Assembly: GCA_017398595.1 (NCBI GenBank)
Contig: JAFQFR010000013.1
Coordinates: 126,152-190,151 of the forward strand
DNA: 64,000 nucleotides
Reading direction: 5' to 3'
Source of the DNA: Clostridia bacterium
Lineage (GTDB): Bacteria; Bacillota; Clostridia; Oscillospirales; CAG-272
Shown here: piece by piece, positions 36,217 to 44,332 of the stretch
How the letters are laid out: each line of letters begins with the position of its first letter
How positions within the stretch are numbered: position 1 is the first letter of the stretch
Notes under the pieces: generated by a model
The model's database searches: none
Told to the model about the DNA's origin: nothing
Seen by the model: the letters and a program-made list of their open reading frames with translations, nothing else
Position numbers and translations under genes: made by a program

Positions 36217-36246
36217 AAAAAGCGAGTCGTTATCGACTCGCTTTTT
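36217..36246 (+). terminator. Intrinsic terminator after the GNAT gene
   Basis: Stem AAAAAGCGAGTCG / CGACTCGCTTTTT with loop TTAT begins at the base after the TAG stop. Confidence 0.92.
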
Positions 36247-36412
36247 ATTTGTGCGCAGAAGCAAGACAAAGGTAACTTTGTAGGGCGCGACGTCCCTATC
36301 CATCTTGCACGACATCGTATCGTTGCTTTTACGGGAGGAGCAAGCCCCTCCCCTACCGCTCGGGATGACAAGGGCGAGAGTATCTTTTGCACAGTATTTT
36401 TACAAAAACCTC

Positions 36413-36441
36413 TTGACAAATCATTCTACATGTTGTAGAAT
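36413..36441 (+). promoter_or_regulatory. Promoter of the BlaI/BlaR1-like pair
   Basis: TTGACA (36413-36418), 17-base spacer and TAGAAT (36436-36441). The spacer and -10 are covered by the first operator, so binding would block RNA polymerase. Bases 36250-36400 upstream hold only a GC-rich repeat-like patch. Confidence 0.88.
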
Positions 36442-36463
36442 AAAATCAGTCTACAGGATGTAG
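36426..36463 (+). promoter_or_regulatory. Two BlaI-type operators
   Basis: Two palindromes of the form CTACA-N3-TGTAG at 36426-36438 and 36451-36463, 25 bases centre to centre, are flanked by T/A. They match the TACA...TGTA dyad bound by BlaI/MecI dimers. One overlaps the -10, the other the likely transcription start, giving autorepression. Confidence 0.88.
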
Positions 36464-36486
36464 AATTTGACAAAGGAGGATTTTTT

Positions 36487-36849
36487 ATGAGCGAATTACA
36501 AATGGGCGCGATCGAATCGCGCTTTGCGGATATGATCTGGCAGCATGAGCCGATCACCACGACCGAGCTTGTGAAGTACAGCGAGGAACAGCTCAAATGG
36601 AAAAAGACCACGACCTACACCGTATTGAAGCGGCTCTGTGAGAAAGGGATCTTTCAGAATCAAAAGGGAACGGTGACCTCGATCATCTCCCGAAAGGAGT
36701 TTTACGCGCTGCAGAGCGAAAAGTTTGTGGATGAGACCTTCGACGGCTCGCTCCCCGCTTTCCTGGCGGCATTCACCACGCGCAAGGCGCTGAAACCCGA
36801 GGAGGTTGACGAGCTTCGCCGTATGATCGAGTCCTACGGAAAGGAGTAA
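36487..36849 (+). CDS. BlaI/MecI/CopY-family transcriptional repressor
   Basis: A 120-residue winged-helix repressor. Family stretches are the N-terminal MGAIESRFADMIW, a helix-turn-helix KWKKTTTYTVLKRLCEKG near residue 37, and a C-terminal dimerisation helix. BlaI-type proteins are cleaved or released when the partner BlaR1 protease is activated. The two operators just upstream show autoregulation. It starts with a GGAGG ribosome site, and the BlaR1-like gene follows 3 bases later. Confidence 0.92.
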   Translation: MSELQMGAIESRFADMIWQHEPITTTELVKYSEEQLKWKKTTTYTVLKRLCEKGIFQNQKGTVTSIISRKEFYALQSEKFVDETFDGSLPAFLAAFTTRKALKPEEVDELRRMIESYGKE

Positions 36850-36852
36850 GCC

Positions 36853-39408
36853 ATGACTGAAGTTTTTCTCAAGCTGATCAATATGAGCATTACGGCAAGC
36901 TGGATCGTGCTTGCGATCGTTTTGCTTCGCCTGCTGCTTAAAAAAGCGCCGAAGGGGATCACCTGCGCACTTTGGGCACTGGTCGGTATTCGCTTGGCTT
37001 TTCCGTTTTCGATCGAAAGTATGCTCAGCCTGATCCCGAGTGCCGAGACCGTGCCTGCCGAGATCGTCTACGCTCGTGAGCCTGCCATTGACAGCGGCGT
37101 TCCGATCATTAACCAAGCGGTCAATCCGATCATCACGCATTCCTTTGCGCCGCCGGATACGCTGACGAGCGTAAATCCCATACAGGTCTTTCTCGCCGTC
37201 GCGGCGAACTTGTGGATCCTCGGCATGATCGCCATGGTGCTTTACGCGGTTTTCAGTTATCTGCGCCTGCGCAAAAGGATCGGAGAAGCTGTGGAGATCG
37301 AAAAGGAAATTTGGGCGTGCGATAATGTTTCTACACCATTTATTATGGGCTTTTTTCGTCCGCGCATCATCCTGCCGTCGTCCATGGCAGAACCCGATCG
37401 CGCATACGTCCTCGCACACGAGCGAGCGCATCTTTGCCGCCGCGATCATCTTTGGAAACCGCTCGGCTACGCACTTTTGACCGTCTACTGGTTCAACCCC
37501 GTTTTGTGGGTAGCGTATATTCTGCTGTGCCGCGACATTGAGCTCGCCTGTGATGAGCGCGTGATCCGCGACATGGGCGTGGACGAGAAAAAGGCGTACG
37601 CTACGGCACTCCTCAATTGCAGCGTTCCGCGCAGAATGATCGCCGCTTGTCCGCTGGCATTCGGCGAGGTCGGTGTAAAGCAGCGTATCAGGAGCGCACT
37701 CAACTATAAAAAGCCTGCGTTTTGGATCATCGTTGTTGCCGTCCTTGCGAGCATCGCGGTGGCAGTCGGATTTTTGACCGATCCGAAAGAGAAAGACGGC
37801 GGGGAAACTATCACCGATTACAGATGTTCGATTGCCTATGCTCCCATAGCGAATGGCGTTTTTGCATACGCATATTCCGAAGAAGGGCGCAAGCTGCTTG
37901 CACTATATGAGGAGCCGCTGCGCAAATTTGAGAGCGAAGAAGAATTGAATGCGTTTCGGACGGAATTTGCAGACGTCTTTGTGATGGATGCAACATATAA
38001 TGGCATTCCCTCGTTTAACAGCACAGCGCATGACTACGATGCAGACTTCTTCGCGAAAAACGTGTTGTTTCTCTGGTATACAGAGTCCACGAGCGGCACC
38101 TGCCGTTACCATGTAGACGGCATCGAGCGTGACGGCGAACAGCTTACCATCAACATTGAGGTGGAAAACGCGATCGAGGTCAATGACTATCGCGATTGGT
38201 TCCTGTTTGTGTCGGTGAAAAAAGAAGCGGTCGAAGGCTGTACCGAGTTCGCTGTGCAGACGTATGCGGACGGCGTGCTGTCCTATCGGCAGGCACCGTA
38301 CTATTCTGCCGAAGTTGCGTATGCAGGCATTCCGGAAAGCTCCGCGATCTATACGGAATCGCTCAACAGCGAAAAACTGTTCATCGACGGGCCTGAGCAT
38401 CTGCCGATCTACAAATTTGAAACTGTGGGTGAGCTGAATACGTTCAAGGCGAAATACACAGATGCGCTTTCCCTGGCAGAGGAGTATGGCGACATTCCGT
38501 CTTTTGCAGAGGTGACGGCGGCGTATGACGATGCATTTTTCAAAGACTATTTCCTGTTTGCGATCTATCGCCGCACCGCAAACAGCGATGACCGCTACAC
38601 GGTGGCGGGCACATATGTCGGTGATTCGAGCTTGACGGTCCATGTGCAGCAGATCACATACGGCACGACGCAGGAGGAGATTGGCTTGCTTTTGCTTGTG
38701 GCAGTGGACAACAAGTATGCACCCTACTGCTCGGAATTTAACGCATACATGGTGTATGATCCCGCCGTGGCGCAAGATCCGATCATCGGCACATGGACCA
38801 CCAAAACGGTGACAGACACCGCAGAGGATTTTGTTTTGTTCACCTTTAACGCGAATGGAAGCGGCGAAAAGATCACGCCGACAGGTGAAAACGGATATAT
38901 AGCATCTACTTTCACCTATGAAACTAAGAATGACATCCTGACGCTGTGGTATCCCAATGCTACGAGTGCGCAATACACCTATGCGGTCGAGGATGGATAT
39001 CTTACGCTGAAGCAGGGGGACGAGACGGTCACGCTGACAATGGCAGGGGAAAATATCGCGGATTCGGATGTGCAGAGCACCGATGCGATCGATACCACGC
39101 TTGGGGATGCGCTGTTTACGGCAAAGCTGTTTGCAAACGGTGATACCGCAACTCTGCACGTTACCGAAACCGATGCGCAGACGGTCAAACTCTTCGCATG
39201 TAAAAACGGTGCAGAGGTCTGGAGCACCACGCTGGGTACAGCGCATGCGGGTTGGTCGTCGTTCCACCTTTTTGAGAAAGACGGGAAAGATTATCTCCTT
39301 GAGTACACGCCGACCATGTATCAGGGAAGATTTACCTACCTATCTTTCTATCCAAAACCAAAAAAGCCGCTTCGTGAAGCGGCTTTTTTGGTTTTTGCAG
39401 TTATTTGA
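36853..39408 (+). CDS. BlaR1-type M56 metallopeptidase receptor with unusual sensor
   Basis: An 851-residue protein. The N-terminal ~320 residues form the M56 membrane protease (four segments; zinc motif LAHERAHLC near residue 181, and ACDERV near 233). The ~530-residue extracytoplasmic part lacks a penicillin-binding transpeptidase domain. It has two related modules (about 345-470 and 515-635), then a lipocalin-like IIGTWTTKTV module near 645 and a last ~90-residue domain. It therefore senses something other than a typical beta-lactam. Its last ~18 codons are read from a terminator palindrome, and its 3' end overlaps the convergent gene by 8 bases. Confidence 0.85.
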   Translation: MTEVFLKLINMSITASWIVLAIVLLRLLLKKAPKGITCALWALVGIRLAFPFSIESMLSLIPSAETVPAEIVYAREPAIDSGVPIINQAVNPIITHSFAPPDTLTSVNPIQVFLAVAANLWILGMIAMVLYAVFSYLRLRKRIGEAVEIEKEIWACDNVSTPFIMGFFRPRIILPSSMAEPDRAYVLAHERAHLCRRDHLWKPLGYALLTVYWFNPVLWVAYILLCRDIELACDERVIRDMGVDEKKAYATALLNCSVPRRMIAACPLAFGEVGVKQRIRSALNYKKPAFWIIVVAVLASIAVAVGFLTDPKEKDGGETITDYRCSIAYAPIANGVFAYAYSEEGRKLLALYEEPLRKFESEEELNAFRTEFADVFVMDATYNGIPSFNSTAHDYDADFFAKNVLFLWYTESTSGTCRYHVDGIERDGEQLTINIEVENAIEVNDYRDWFLFVSVKKEAVEGCTEFAVQTYADGVLSYRQAPYYSAEVAYAGIPESSAIYTESLNSEKLFIDGPEHLPIYKFETVGELNTFKAKYTDALSLAEEYGDIPSFAEVTAAYDDAFFKDYFLFAIYRRTANSDDRYTVAGTYVGDSSLTVHVQQITYGTTQEEIGLLLLVAVDNKYAPYCSEFNAYMVYDPAVAQDPIIGTWTTKTVTDTAEDFVLFTFNANGSGEKITPTGENGYIASTFTYETKNDILTLWYPNATSAQYTYAVEDGYLTLKQGDETVTLTMAGENIADSDVQSTDAIDTTLGDALFTAKLFANGDTATLHVTETDAQTVKLFACKNGAEVWSTTLGTAHAGWSSFHLFEKDGKDYLLEYTPTMYQGRFTYLSFYPKPKKPLREAAFLVFAVI
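39354..39395. terminator. Bidirectional terminator inside the 3' end of the receptor gene
   Basis: A 19-bp perfect stem (AAAACCAAAAAAGCCGCTT, loop CGTG) with T4-T6 tracts on both sides serves the receptor gene and the convergent metallopeptidase gene. It lies wholly inside the receptor reading frame, which ends at 39408. Confidence 0.88.
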
Positions 39409-39919
39409 GCAGCTTTGCGCGCTCTTTGTAGTCGGGGAGATAGGTTTCGACCGTTTGCCAAAAGGCGCGGGAATGGTCGAAGTGCCTCAGATGGCAGAGC
39501 TCATGTACGACGATGTAATCCCAGGTTTTTTCGGGGTAGAGCATCAGCCGCCAGGCGTAGTTGATACTGCCCTTGGCACTGCAGGAGCCGAAGCGCCCTT
39601 TCGCATTTGTGATGCCGATATGCGTGTAGGTGACGCCCATTTTTACGGCATAGTATGCCGTTTTTTCGGTGAGAACGGCGAGCGCTTTTGCTTTGAGCGC
39701 GGCGATCTCGTCCTCGGAAAGTTCGGGCATGCGCGAAAGCTTTGCCTGTGCTTTTTCCAGTTTTTCGGCGATCCACGCAGTATGCGCCGAGACAAAGGCT
39801 TCGATCTGCGCCGTTGGCATGCACAGCGGGGCATGCACGATCAGTTTTGCCTCGCGGTTTACCTCTATAGAAAGAGTGCGGCGCTTGGAACGCCGCAGCT
39901 CATATGTTGGTATGCTCAC
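39401..39919 (-). CDS. YgjP/SprT-like M48-type metallopeptidase
   Basis: A 172-residue protein of the DUF45/YgjP group. The zinc site HELCHLRHFDHS is near residue 146, preceded by the conserved GRFGSCSAKGSINYAWRL segment. It is soluble and of typical short length. The start is GTG, overlapping the upstream DUF362 stop as GTGA, so the two are translationally coupled. The cellular role of this family is largely unknown. Confidence 0.85.
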   Translation of the reverse strand: MSIPTYELRRSKRRTLSIEVNREAKLIVHAPLCMPTAQIEAFVSAHTAWIAEKLEKAQAKLSRMPELSEDEIAALKAKALAVLTEKTAYYAVKMGVTYTHIGITNAKGRFGSCSAKGSINYAWRLMLYPEKTWDYIVVHELCHLRHFDHSRAFWQTVETYLPDYKERAKLLK

Positions 39920-41025
39920 TTGACTTCTACAAGCTCGTAGTGCATGGTGCCGATGCCGATCTTTTCACCGTGGATCAACTGCGTTTTCCATGCGGTGTTG
40001 GGGGCGATGTCGGTGAAGTGGTCGCCGTGCGTGTGCTCGACCTCGTCGAGGATGGAGCCTGCCATGACGGGTGCTTTCAGCACTGCCTCTGCACAAGCCA
40101 TATCGAGCGCAACGGGGTCGAACGATGCAAACATGCCGATGTCGGGAACGACGGGCACGTCGTTTTCACCGTGGCAGTCGCAGTTCGGCGAAACGTCGAT
40201 GACAAGGCTGATGTGGAAGCTCGGTCTGCCGTCGATGATCGCCTTGGTGTACTCGGCGATCTTTGCATTGAGGATCTCGCCCTTTTCGTCCATGGATGCA
40301 ACGATGGCATCCTTGGGGCATACGCCGATGCAGCGGCCGCAGCCTGCGCACTTTGCGTGGTCGATGTGCGCCTTTTTGTTTTCCACGACTGCGCCTGCAT
40401 GTGCGCAGATGCGCGTGCATGCGCCGCAGCCGATGCAGAGGTCCTGCTCTACGGTCGGCTTGCCCGCGCTGTGCATTTCCATCTTGCCCGCGCGGCTGCC
40501 GCCGCCCATGCCGATGTTTTTCAGCGCGCCGCCAAAGCCTGCGCATTCATGTCCCTTGAAGTGGCTCATGGAGATCACAACGTCCGCATCCATCAGCGCG
40601 CGTCCAATCTTGGCTTCTTTGACGTATTCGCCGCCGACAACGGGAACGAGGGCTTCATCGGTGCCCTTGATACCGTCGGCGATGATGGTATGTACGCCCG
40701 TCTGGAAGGGGTTATAGCCGTTGGTATATGCGCTGTCGAGGTGGTCGAGCGCGTTTTTGCGTCCGCCGACGTACAGGGTGTTGCAGTCAGTCAAAAAGGG
40801 CTTGCCGCCGAGCTCCTTGACATAGTCGCAGACGACCTTTGCGTAGTTCGGGCGCAGGTAGGCAAGGTTGCCCGGCTCGCCGAAGTGGATTTTGACGGCG
40901 GTGTACTTGCCGTCAAAATCGATCTGCTCCATGCCTGCGGCTTTCAGCAGGCGCTTCAGCTTTGCCAGCAGGCTGTCGCCGACCTTTGTACGCATGGATG
41001 TATAATAAACTTTAGATGCTTCCAT
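39916..41025 (-). CDS. DUF362 4Fe-4S protein
   Basis: A 369-residue protein. DUF362 covers most of the chain (AVKIHFGEPGN near residue 38, SMSHFKGHECAGFGGALKN near 148), with an inserted two-cluster ferredoxin region near 188-232 (CIGCGACTRIC and CAGCGRCIGVCP). The family is common in anaerobes; its biochemical role is unsettled. I start at 41025, which has GAGGAG 7 bases upstream; the long upstream extension is not family-like. Confidence 0.88.
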   Translation of the reverse strand: MEASKVYYTSMRTKVGDSLLAKLKRLLKAAGMEQIDFDGKYTAVKIHFGEPGNLAYLRPNYAKVVCDYVKELGGKPFLTDCNTLYVGGRKNALDHLDSAYTNGYNPFQTGVHTIIADGIKGTDEALVPVVGGEYVKEAKIGRALMDADVVISMSHFKGHECAGFGGALKNIGMGGGSRAGKMEMHSAGKPTVEQDLCIGCGACTRICAHAGAVVENKKAHIDHAKCAGCGRCIGVCPKDAIVASMDEKGEILNAKIAEYTKAIIDGRPSFHISLVIDVSPNCDCHGENDVPVVPDIGMFASFDPVALDMACAEAVLKAPVMAGSILDEVEHTHGDHFTDIAPNTAWKTQLIHGEKIGIGTMHYELVEVK

Positions 41026-41154
41026 AACAATCTCCTCTGTTTTTTTGTTTTTATTGTATACGATTCCGGCGGAAAATTCAATAGAAAATTCGACCGATGT
41101 TTTCACGCGGAAATGAGCCGAAAAGGGGAGAGAAGGGCTGCGCAATATAGTCAA

Positions 41155-41311
41155 GGCTCCCTTGCCTAAAGGGAGCTGTCGCCGACGGCGACTGAGGGAT
41201 ACGCTTCATAGATCAACTAACATATAGCAATACGTTATTTTTAAATATTGTTTTTTATGGAGGTATCCCACCACCGCTAACGCGGTCCCCCTCCCTTTAG
41301 GCAAGGGAGGC
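41155..41311. repeat. MITE-like element with terminal inverted repeats
   Basis: 157 bp bounded by 21-bp inverted repeats that differ at one base (GGCTCCCTTGCCTAAAGGGAG against GCCTCCCTTGCCTAAAGGGAG). The sub-terminal GGGATAC pairs with GTATCCC. The centre is AT-rich with no coding frame. No clear target duplication is visible. It lies between the start of the DUF362 gene and the end of the YitT gene. Confidence 0.8.
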
Positions 41312-41350
41312 GTGCATGGTTACACTTTTGTTTTCCCGCATAAACCTATT

Positions 41351-42223
41351 TCACAGATCCTCATTAAACTGATCCTTGTATCCTTTGCCGAAGATCTCGG
41401 TCGCACTGGAAATGATCATAAACGCGGACGGATCGGCGGCTTTGACAACGTCGCGCACTTTCGGGAAGGTGTGCTTTTTTGCAGCGCAGAAGATCACTTT
41501 TTTCGGCTTTTGCATATAGGCACCCTCGCCCGTGAGGAGCGTAACGCCGAGATCCACTTTGACGAGCAGCTCGTCGGTGATCTCCTTGTACTTGTCGCTG
41601 ATGATGAAGATCAGCTTTGCGCTGTCGCCACCATAGAGCACTTTGTCGAGCACGATGCTTTCGATGACCATCGCGATCGCCGCATAGACCGACAGCTCGA
41701 AATCGCCGAACGCGATCAGCGACGCCGTAACGACCACCGCGTTGACGATCAGCGCCATGCTGCCCGTGCGGATATGGCGGTACTTCTTGCGCAGAATTTT
41801 GATCACGATGTCGGTGCCGCCCGTGCAGCCGCCCGAGCGGTAGACCAACCCGAGCCCGAGCGCGTCAAAGAACGCACCGCACAGTGCCACGGCGATCAGG
41901 TCGTCGGTCAGCGGCACGACGTTTGCCGCGAGCGGTTCTAAAACGTTCATCAGCACGGAGGCAAACGCGGTGGCGTAAATGGTCAGAAAGAAAAACTTCT
42001 TGCCCAGGCGAAACCACGCCAGGATCAAGAGCGGAATGTTTAAGAGCAGCACGAGCGTACCGGTGGACAGCACGGGAAACAGGTTGCTGATAATGACGGC
42101 AAAACCGGTCAGCCCGCCCGGGGCGAGCTTTGCGGGATCATAGAAAAACGTTACGGCAAAGGCAAACAGCGAAGCGCCGACGGTAGCCAACAGCAGACTT
42201 TTCAAAAGAGACTTGCTTTTCAT
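41351..42223 (-). CDS. YitT family membrane protein
   Basis: A 290-residue protein with about five to six membrane segments, including DPAKLAPGGLTGFAVI and RSGGCTGGTDIVIKIL stretches typical of YitT. A C-terminal DUF2179 cytosolic domain begins near residue 210 (KLIFIISDKYKEITDELL). The function of the family is not established; transport is assumed. The start at 42223 has GGAGG 7 bases upstream. Confidence 0.9.
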   Translation of the reverse strand: MKSKSLLKSLLLATVGASLFAFAVTFFYDPAKLAPGGLTGFAVIISNLFPVLSTGTLVLLLNIPLLILAWFRLGKKFFFLTIYATAFASVLMNVLEPLAANVVPLTDDLIAVALCGAFFDALGLGLVYRSGGCTGGTDIVIKILRKKYRHIRTGSMALIVNAVVVTASLIAFGDFELSVYAAIAMVIESIVLDKVLYGGDSAKLIFIISDKYKEITDELLVKVDLGVTLLTGEGAYMQKPKKVIFCAAKKHTFPKVRDVVKAADPSAFMIISSATEIFGKGYKDQFNEDL

Positions 42224-42362
42224 AAGACGCCTCCGAAACATAGAGTTCTGCCTATAGTATAGCACGATTTTCACCTAAGCGAATTATTTTTTTAAAAAAT
42301 GTTACATAACCTTGTAATTTATGCTACAATACTGTAAAACGATTTTCAAATGGAGACAGACT

Positions 42363-43313
42363 ATGTTTTGGACGGTTTTCGGAATTGTGACGGCGGTGAT
42401 CGCCGCGGTGCTTTTGGTACTGCTGCTGTTTATCTGCCGCAAGATGTTTGACCTCGCGCTGGTGCGCGGCAACAAGGTCGTCGGCGGTGACGGATTTGAG
42501 GAGCAGCTCGCCGATTTCAAGGACGAGTGGAACGCGGGAAAGGCACTCTATGACTCTTTGCCGAAAGAGGATTGGTGGATCGAGAGCTTCGACGGTCTGA
42601 AGCTGCACGGTGAGCTTTTGAAAAACGGCGACGGCAAAAAGCTGCTCATCGAGGTGCATGGCTTCCGCTCGAGCGCGGCACACGATTTCATCGCGGCAAT
42701 GCCGTATTTTTACAATAAAGGCTTCAGCTTTCTGCTGATCGACCTGCGCGCACACGGTAAGAGCGAGGGCGAGTACATCACCTTCGGCGTGCATGAGCGC
42801 TGTGACCTGCGCGACTGGGCATGGTTCGCGATGGAAAAGCTCGGCACGGACATCGAGATCGTGCTGCACGGCATTTCCATGGGCGCATCCACGGTGCTGA
42901 TGGCAAGCGCGCTCAATCTGCCCGCGAATGTGCGCGGCATTATCGCGGACAGCGGCTTTACCTCGCCGTATGATATTTTCGTCCGTGTGCTGGAGCATTC
43001 CTTCCATGCAAAGCCGTTCCCGATCCTGCCCATCACACAGCTGATGGCGGAGCGCAAGGCAAACTTCGGCTTTAAGGATGCCTCCACGCTGGATGCCATG
43101 GCGGAGAATACCATTCCCGTGATTTTCGTACACGGCGAGGACGACGACTTTGTGCCGATCGGGATGAGCGAGGCGAACTACAATGCCTGCAAGGCGGAAA
43201 AGCGCTTTGTCCGTGTGCCGAACGCTCGCCATGCCTGCGGCTATGTGATGGATAAGCCGCGCTGCGAACAGGCGTTGGACACATTTTTAGACTGTGTGTT
43301 TGAAAATGCATGA
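42363..43313 (+). CDS. Alpha/beta hydrolase with N-terminal membrane anchor
   Basis: A 316-residue protein. One N-terminal membrane segment (residues 1-28) precedes a serine hydrolase fold with oxyanion region EVHGFRSSAA near 102, nucleophile elbow HGISMGAST near 171, an Asp near 262 (HGEDDDFVP) and His near 291 (ARHACGY). It resembles the BAAT/cinnamoyl-esterase-like YqkD group. The substrate is unknown. GGAG precedes the ATG, and a long terminator follows. Confidence 0.85.
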   Translation: MFWTVFGIVTAVIAAVLLVLLLFICRKMFDLALVRGNKVVGGDGFEEQLADFKDEWNAGKALYDSLPKEDWWIESFDGLKLHGELLKNGDGKKLLIEVHGFRSSAAHDFIAAMPYFYNKGFSFLLIDLRAHGKSEGEYITFGVHERCDLRDWAWFAMEKLGTDIEIVLHGISMGASTVLMASALNLPANVRGIIADSGFTSPYDIFVRVLEHSFHAKPFPILPITQLMAERKANFGFKDASTLDAMAENTIPVIFVHGEDDDFVPIGMSEANYNACKAEKRFVRVPNARHACGYVMDKPRCEQALDTFLDCVFENA

Positions 43314-43330
43314 TGCTTTCTGAAAAAATA

Positions 43331-43380
43331 AAAAATCCTGCAAAATTTCCTAAAAATTGCTGAAATTTTGCAGGATTTTT
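43331..43380 (+). terminator. Intrinsic terminator after the hydrolase gene
   Basis: A 19-bp perfect stem (AAAAATCCTGCAAAATTTC) with a 12-base loop and a closing T5 run begins 17 bases after the stop. Confidence 0.9.
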
Positions 43381-43381
43381 G

Positions 43382-43410
43382 TTGACTTCCTGCATTTGAT
43401 TTGCTATAAT
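43382..43410 (+). promoter_or_regulatory. Promoter of the RpiR-HI0933-cmk-ispH operon
   Basis: TTGACT (43382-43387), 17-base spacer and TATAAT (43405-43410), 59 bases before the RpiR gene. The -10 is of extended type (TGCTATAAT). Confidence 0.85.
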
Positions 43411-43468
43411 AAAAAAGATGCTTGTACACACAAGCGACAATGACAGTATACAGTAAGAGAGTGTTGAA

Positions 43469-44332
43469 ATGAGAAAAGATCTGATCCGCGAGATCGAGGA
43501 AATGATGCCCACCTTTTCCAAGGGGCAGAAGACCATTGCCAACTATTTGATCCACAACTATGACAAAGCGGCATATCTCACCGCCTCCCGCCTCGGCAAA
43601 GAGGTCGGTGTATCCGAGTCCACGGTCGTGCGTTTTGCGATCGAGCTCGGCTTTGACGGGTATCCGGGACTCCAGCATTCTCTGCAGGAGATCATCCGCA
43701 CCCGCCTCACCACCAAGCAGCGCATGGAGGTCACCAACACGCGCATCGGCGACGGCGATATTTTAAGTAGCGTGCTCGAGTCGGATATCGACAATATCCG
43801 CCGCACGATGGAGGAGATCAACCGCGAGGATTTCAGCGAGGCAGTCCGCAAGATCATCGCCGCGAAGAATATTTATATCCTCGGCATGCGCTCGTCCAGC
43901 TCGCTGGCGAGCTTTTTGGCGCACTATTTCCGCCTGATCTTTGACAACGTCCGTCTGGTACAGGCGACCAGCGGCAGTGAAGTGTTTGAACAGATGCTGC
44001 GCATCGGCGAGGGCGACGTGATGATCGCCATCAGCTTCCCGCGCTACAGTGCGCGTCTGATCAACGCGGTCGCATATGCCAAAGAGCAGGGGGCAAATAT
44101 CGTTGCCGTGACCGACAGCGTGCTCTCGCCCATCGCGCCGTATGCCAACCAGACGCTTGCCTGCCGCAGCGATATGGCGTCCATCGTGGATTCCTTCGTG
44201 GCGCCACTGAGCATTCTGAACGCGCTGGTCGTGGCGATCGCCAAGGAGATGCAGGACGATCTCAGCGATGTATTTGACAAGCTTGAACGCATCTGGGATG
44301 AGTTCAACGCGTATGCAAAGGTGCACGACTGA
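43469..44332 (+). CDS. MurR/RpiR-family transcriptional regulator
   Basis: A 287-residue regulator. An N-terminal RpiR helix-turn-helix (ASRLGKEVGVSESTVVRFAIELGF near 43-66) is followed by a SIS sugar-phosphate-binding domain (NIYILGMRSSSSLA near 133). Such proteins respond to phosphosugars. It is the first gene of a unit that otherwise encodes housekeeping enzymes, so its targets may lie elsewhere. Its TGA overlaps the next ATG (TGATG). Confidence 0.9.
   Translation: MRKDLIREIEEMMPTFSKGQKTIANYLIHNYDKAAYLTASRLGKEVGVSESTVVRFAIELGFDGYPGLQHSLQEIIRTRLTTKQRMEVTNTRIGDGDILSSVLESDIDNIRRTMEEINREDFSEAVRKIIAAKNIYILGMRSSSSLASFLAHYFRLIFDNVRLVQATSGSEVFEQMLRIGEGDVMIAISFPRYSARLINAVAYAKEQGANIVAVTDSVLSPIAPYANQTLACRSDMASIVDSFVAPLSILNALVVAIAKEMQDDLSDVFDKLERIWDEFNAYAKVHD

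Noticed and set aside
36413..39408. A beta-lactam resistance operon
   Set aside because: The BlaI/BlaR1 frame is present, but the sensor has no transpeptidase-like domain and no beta-lactamase or penicillin-binding protein gene is adjacent.
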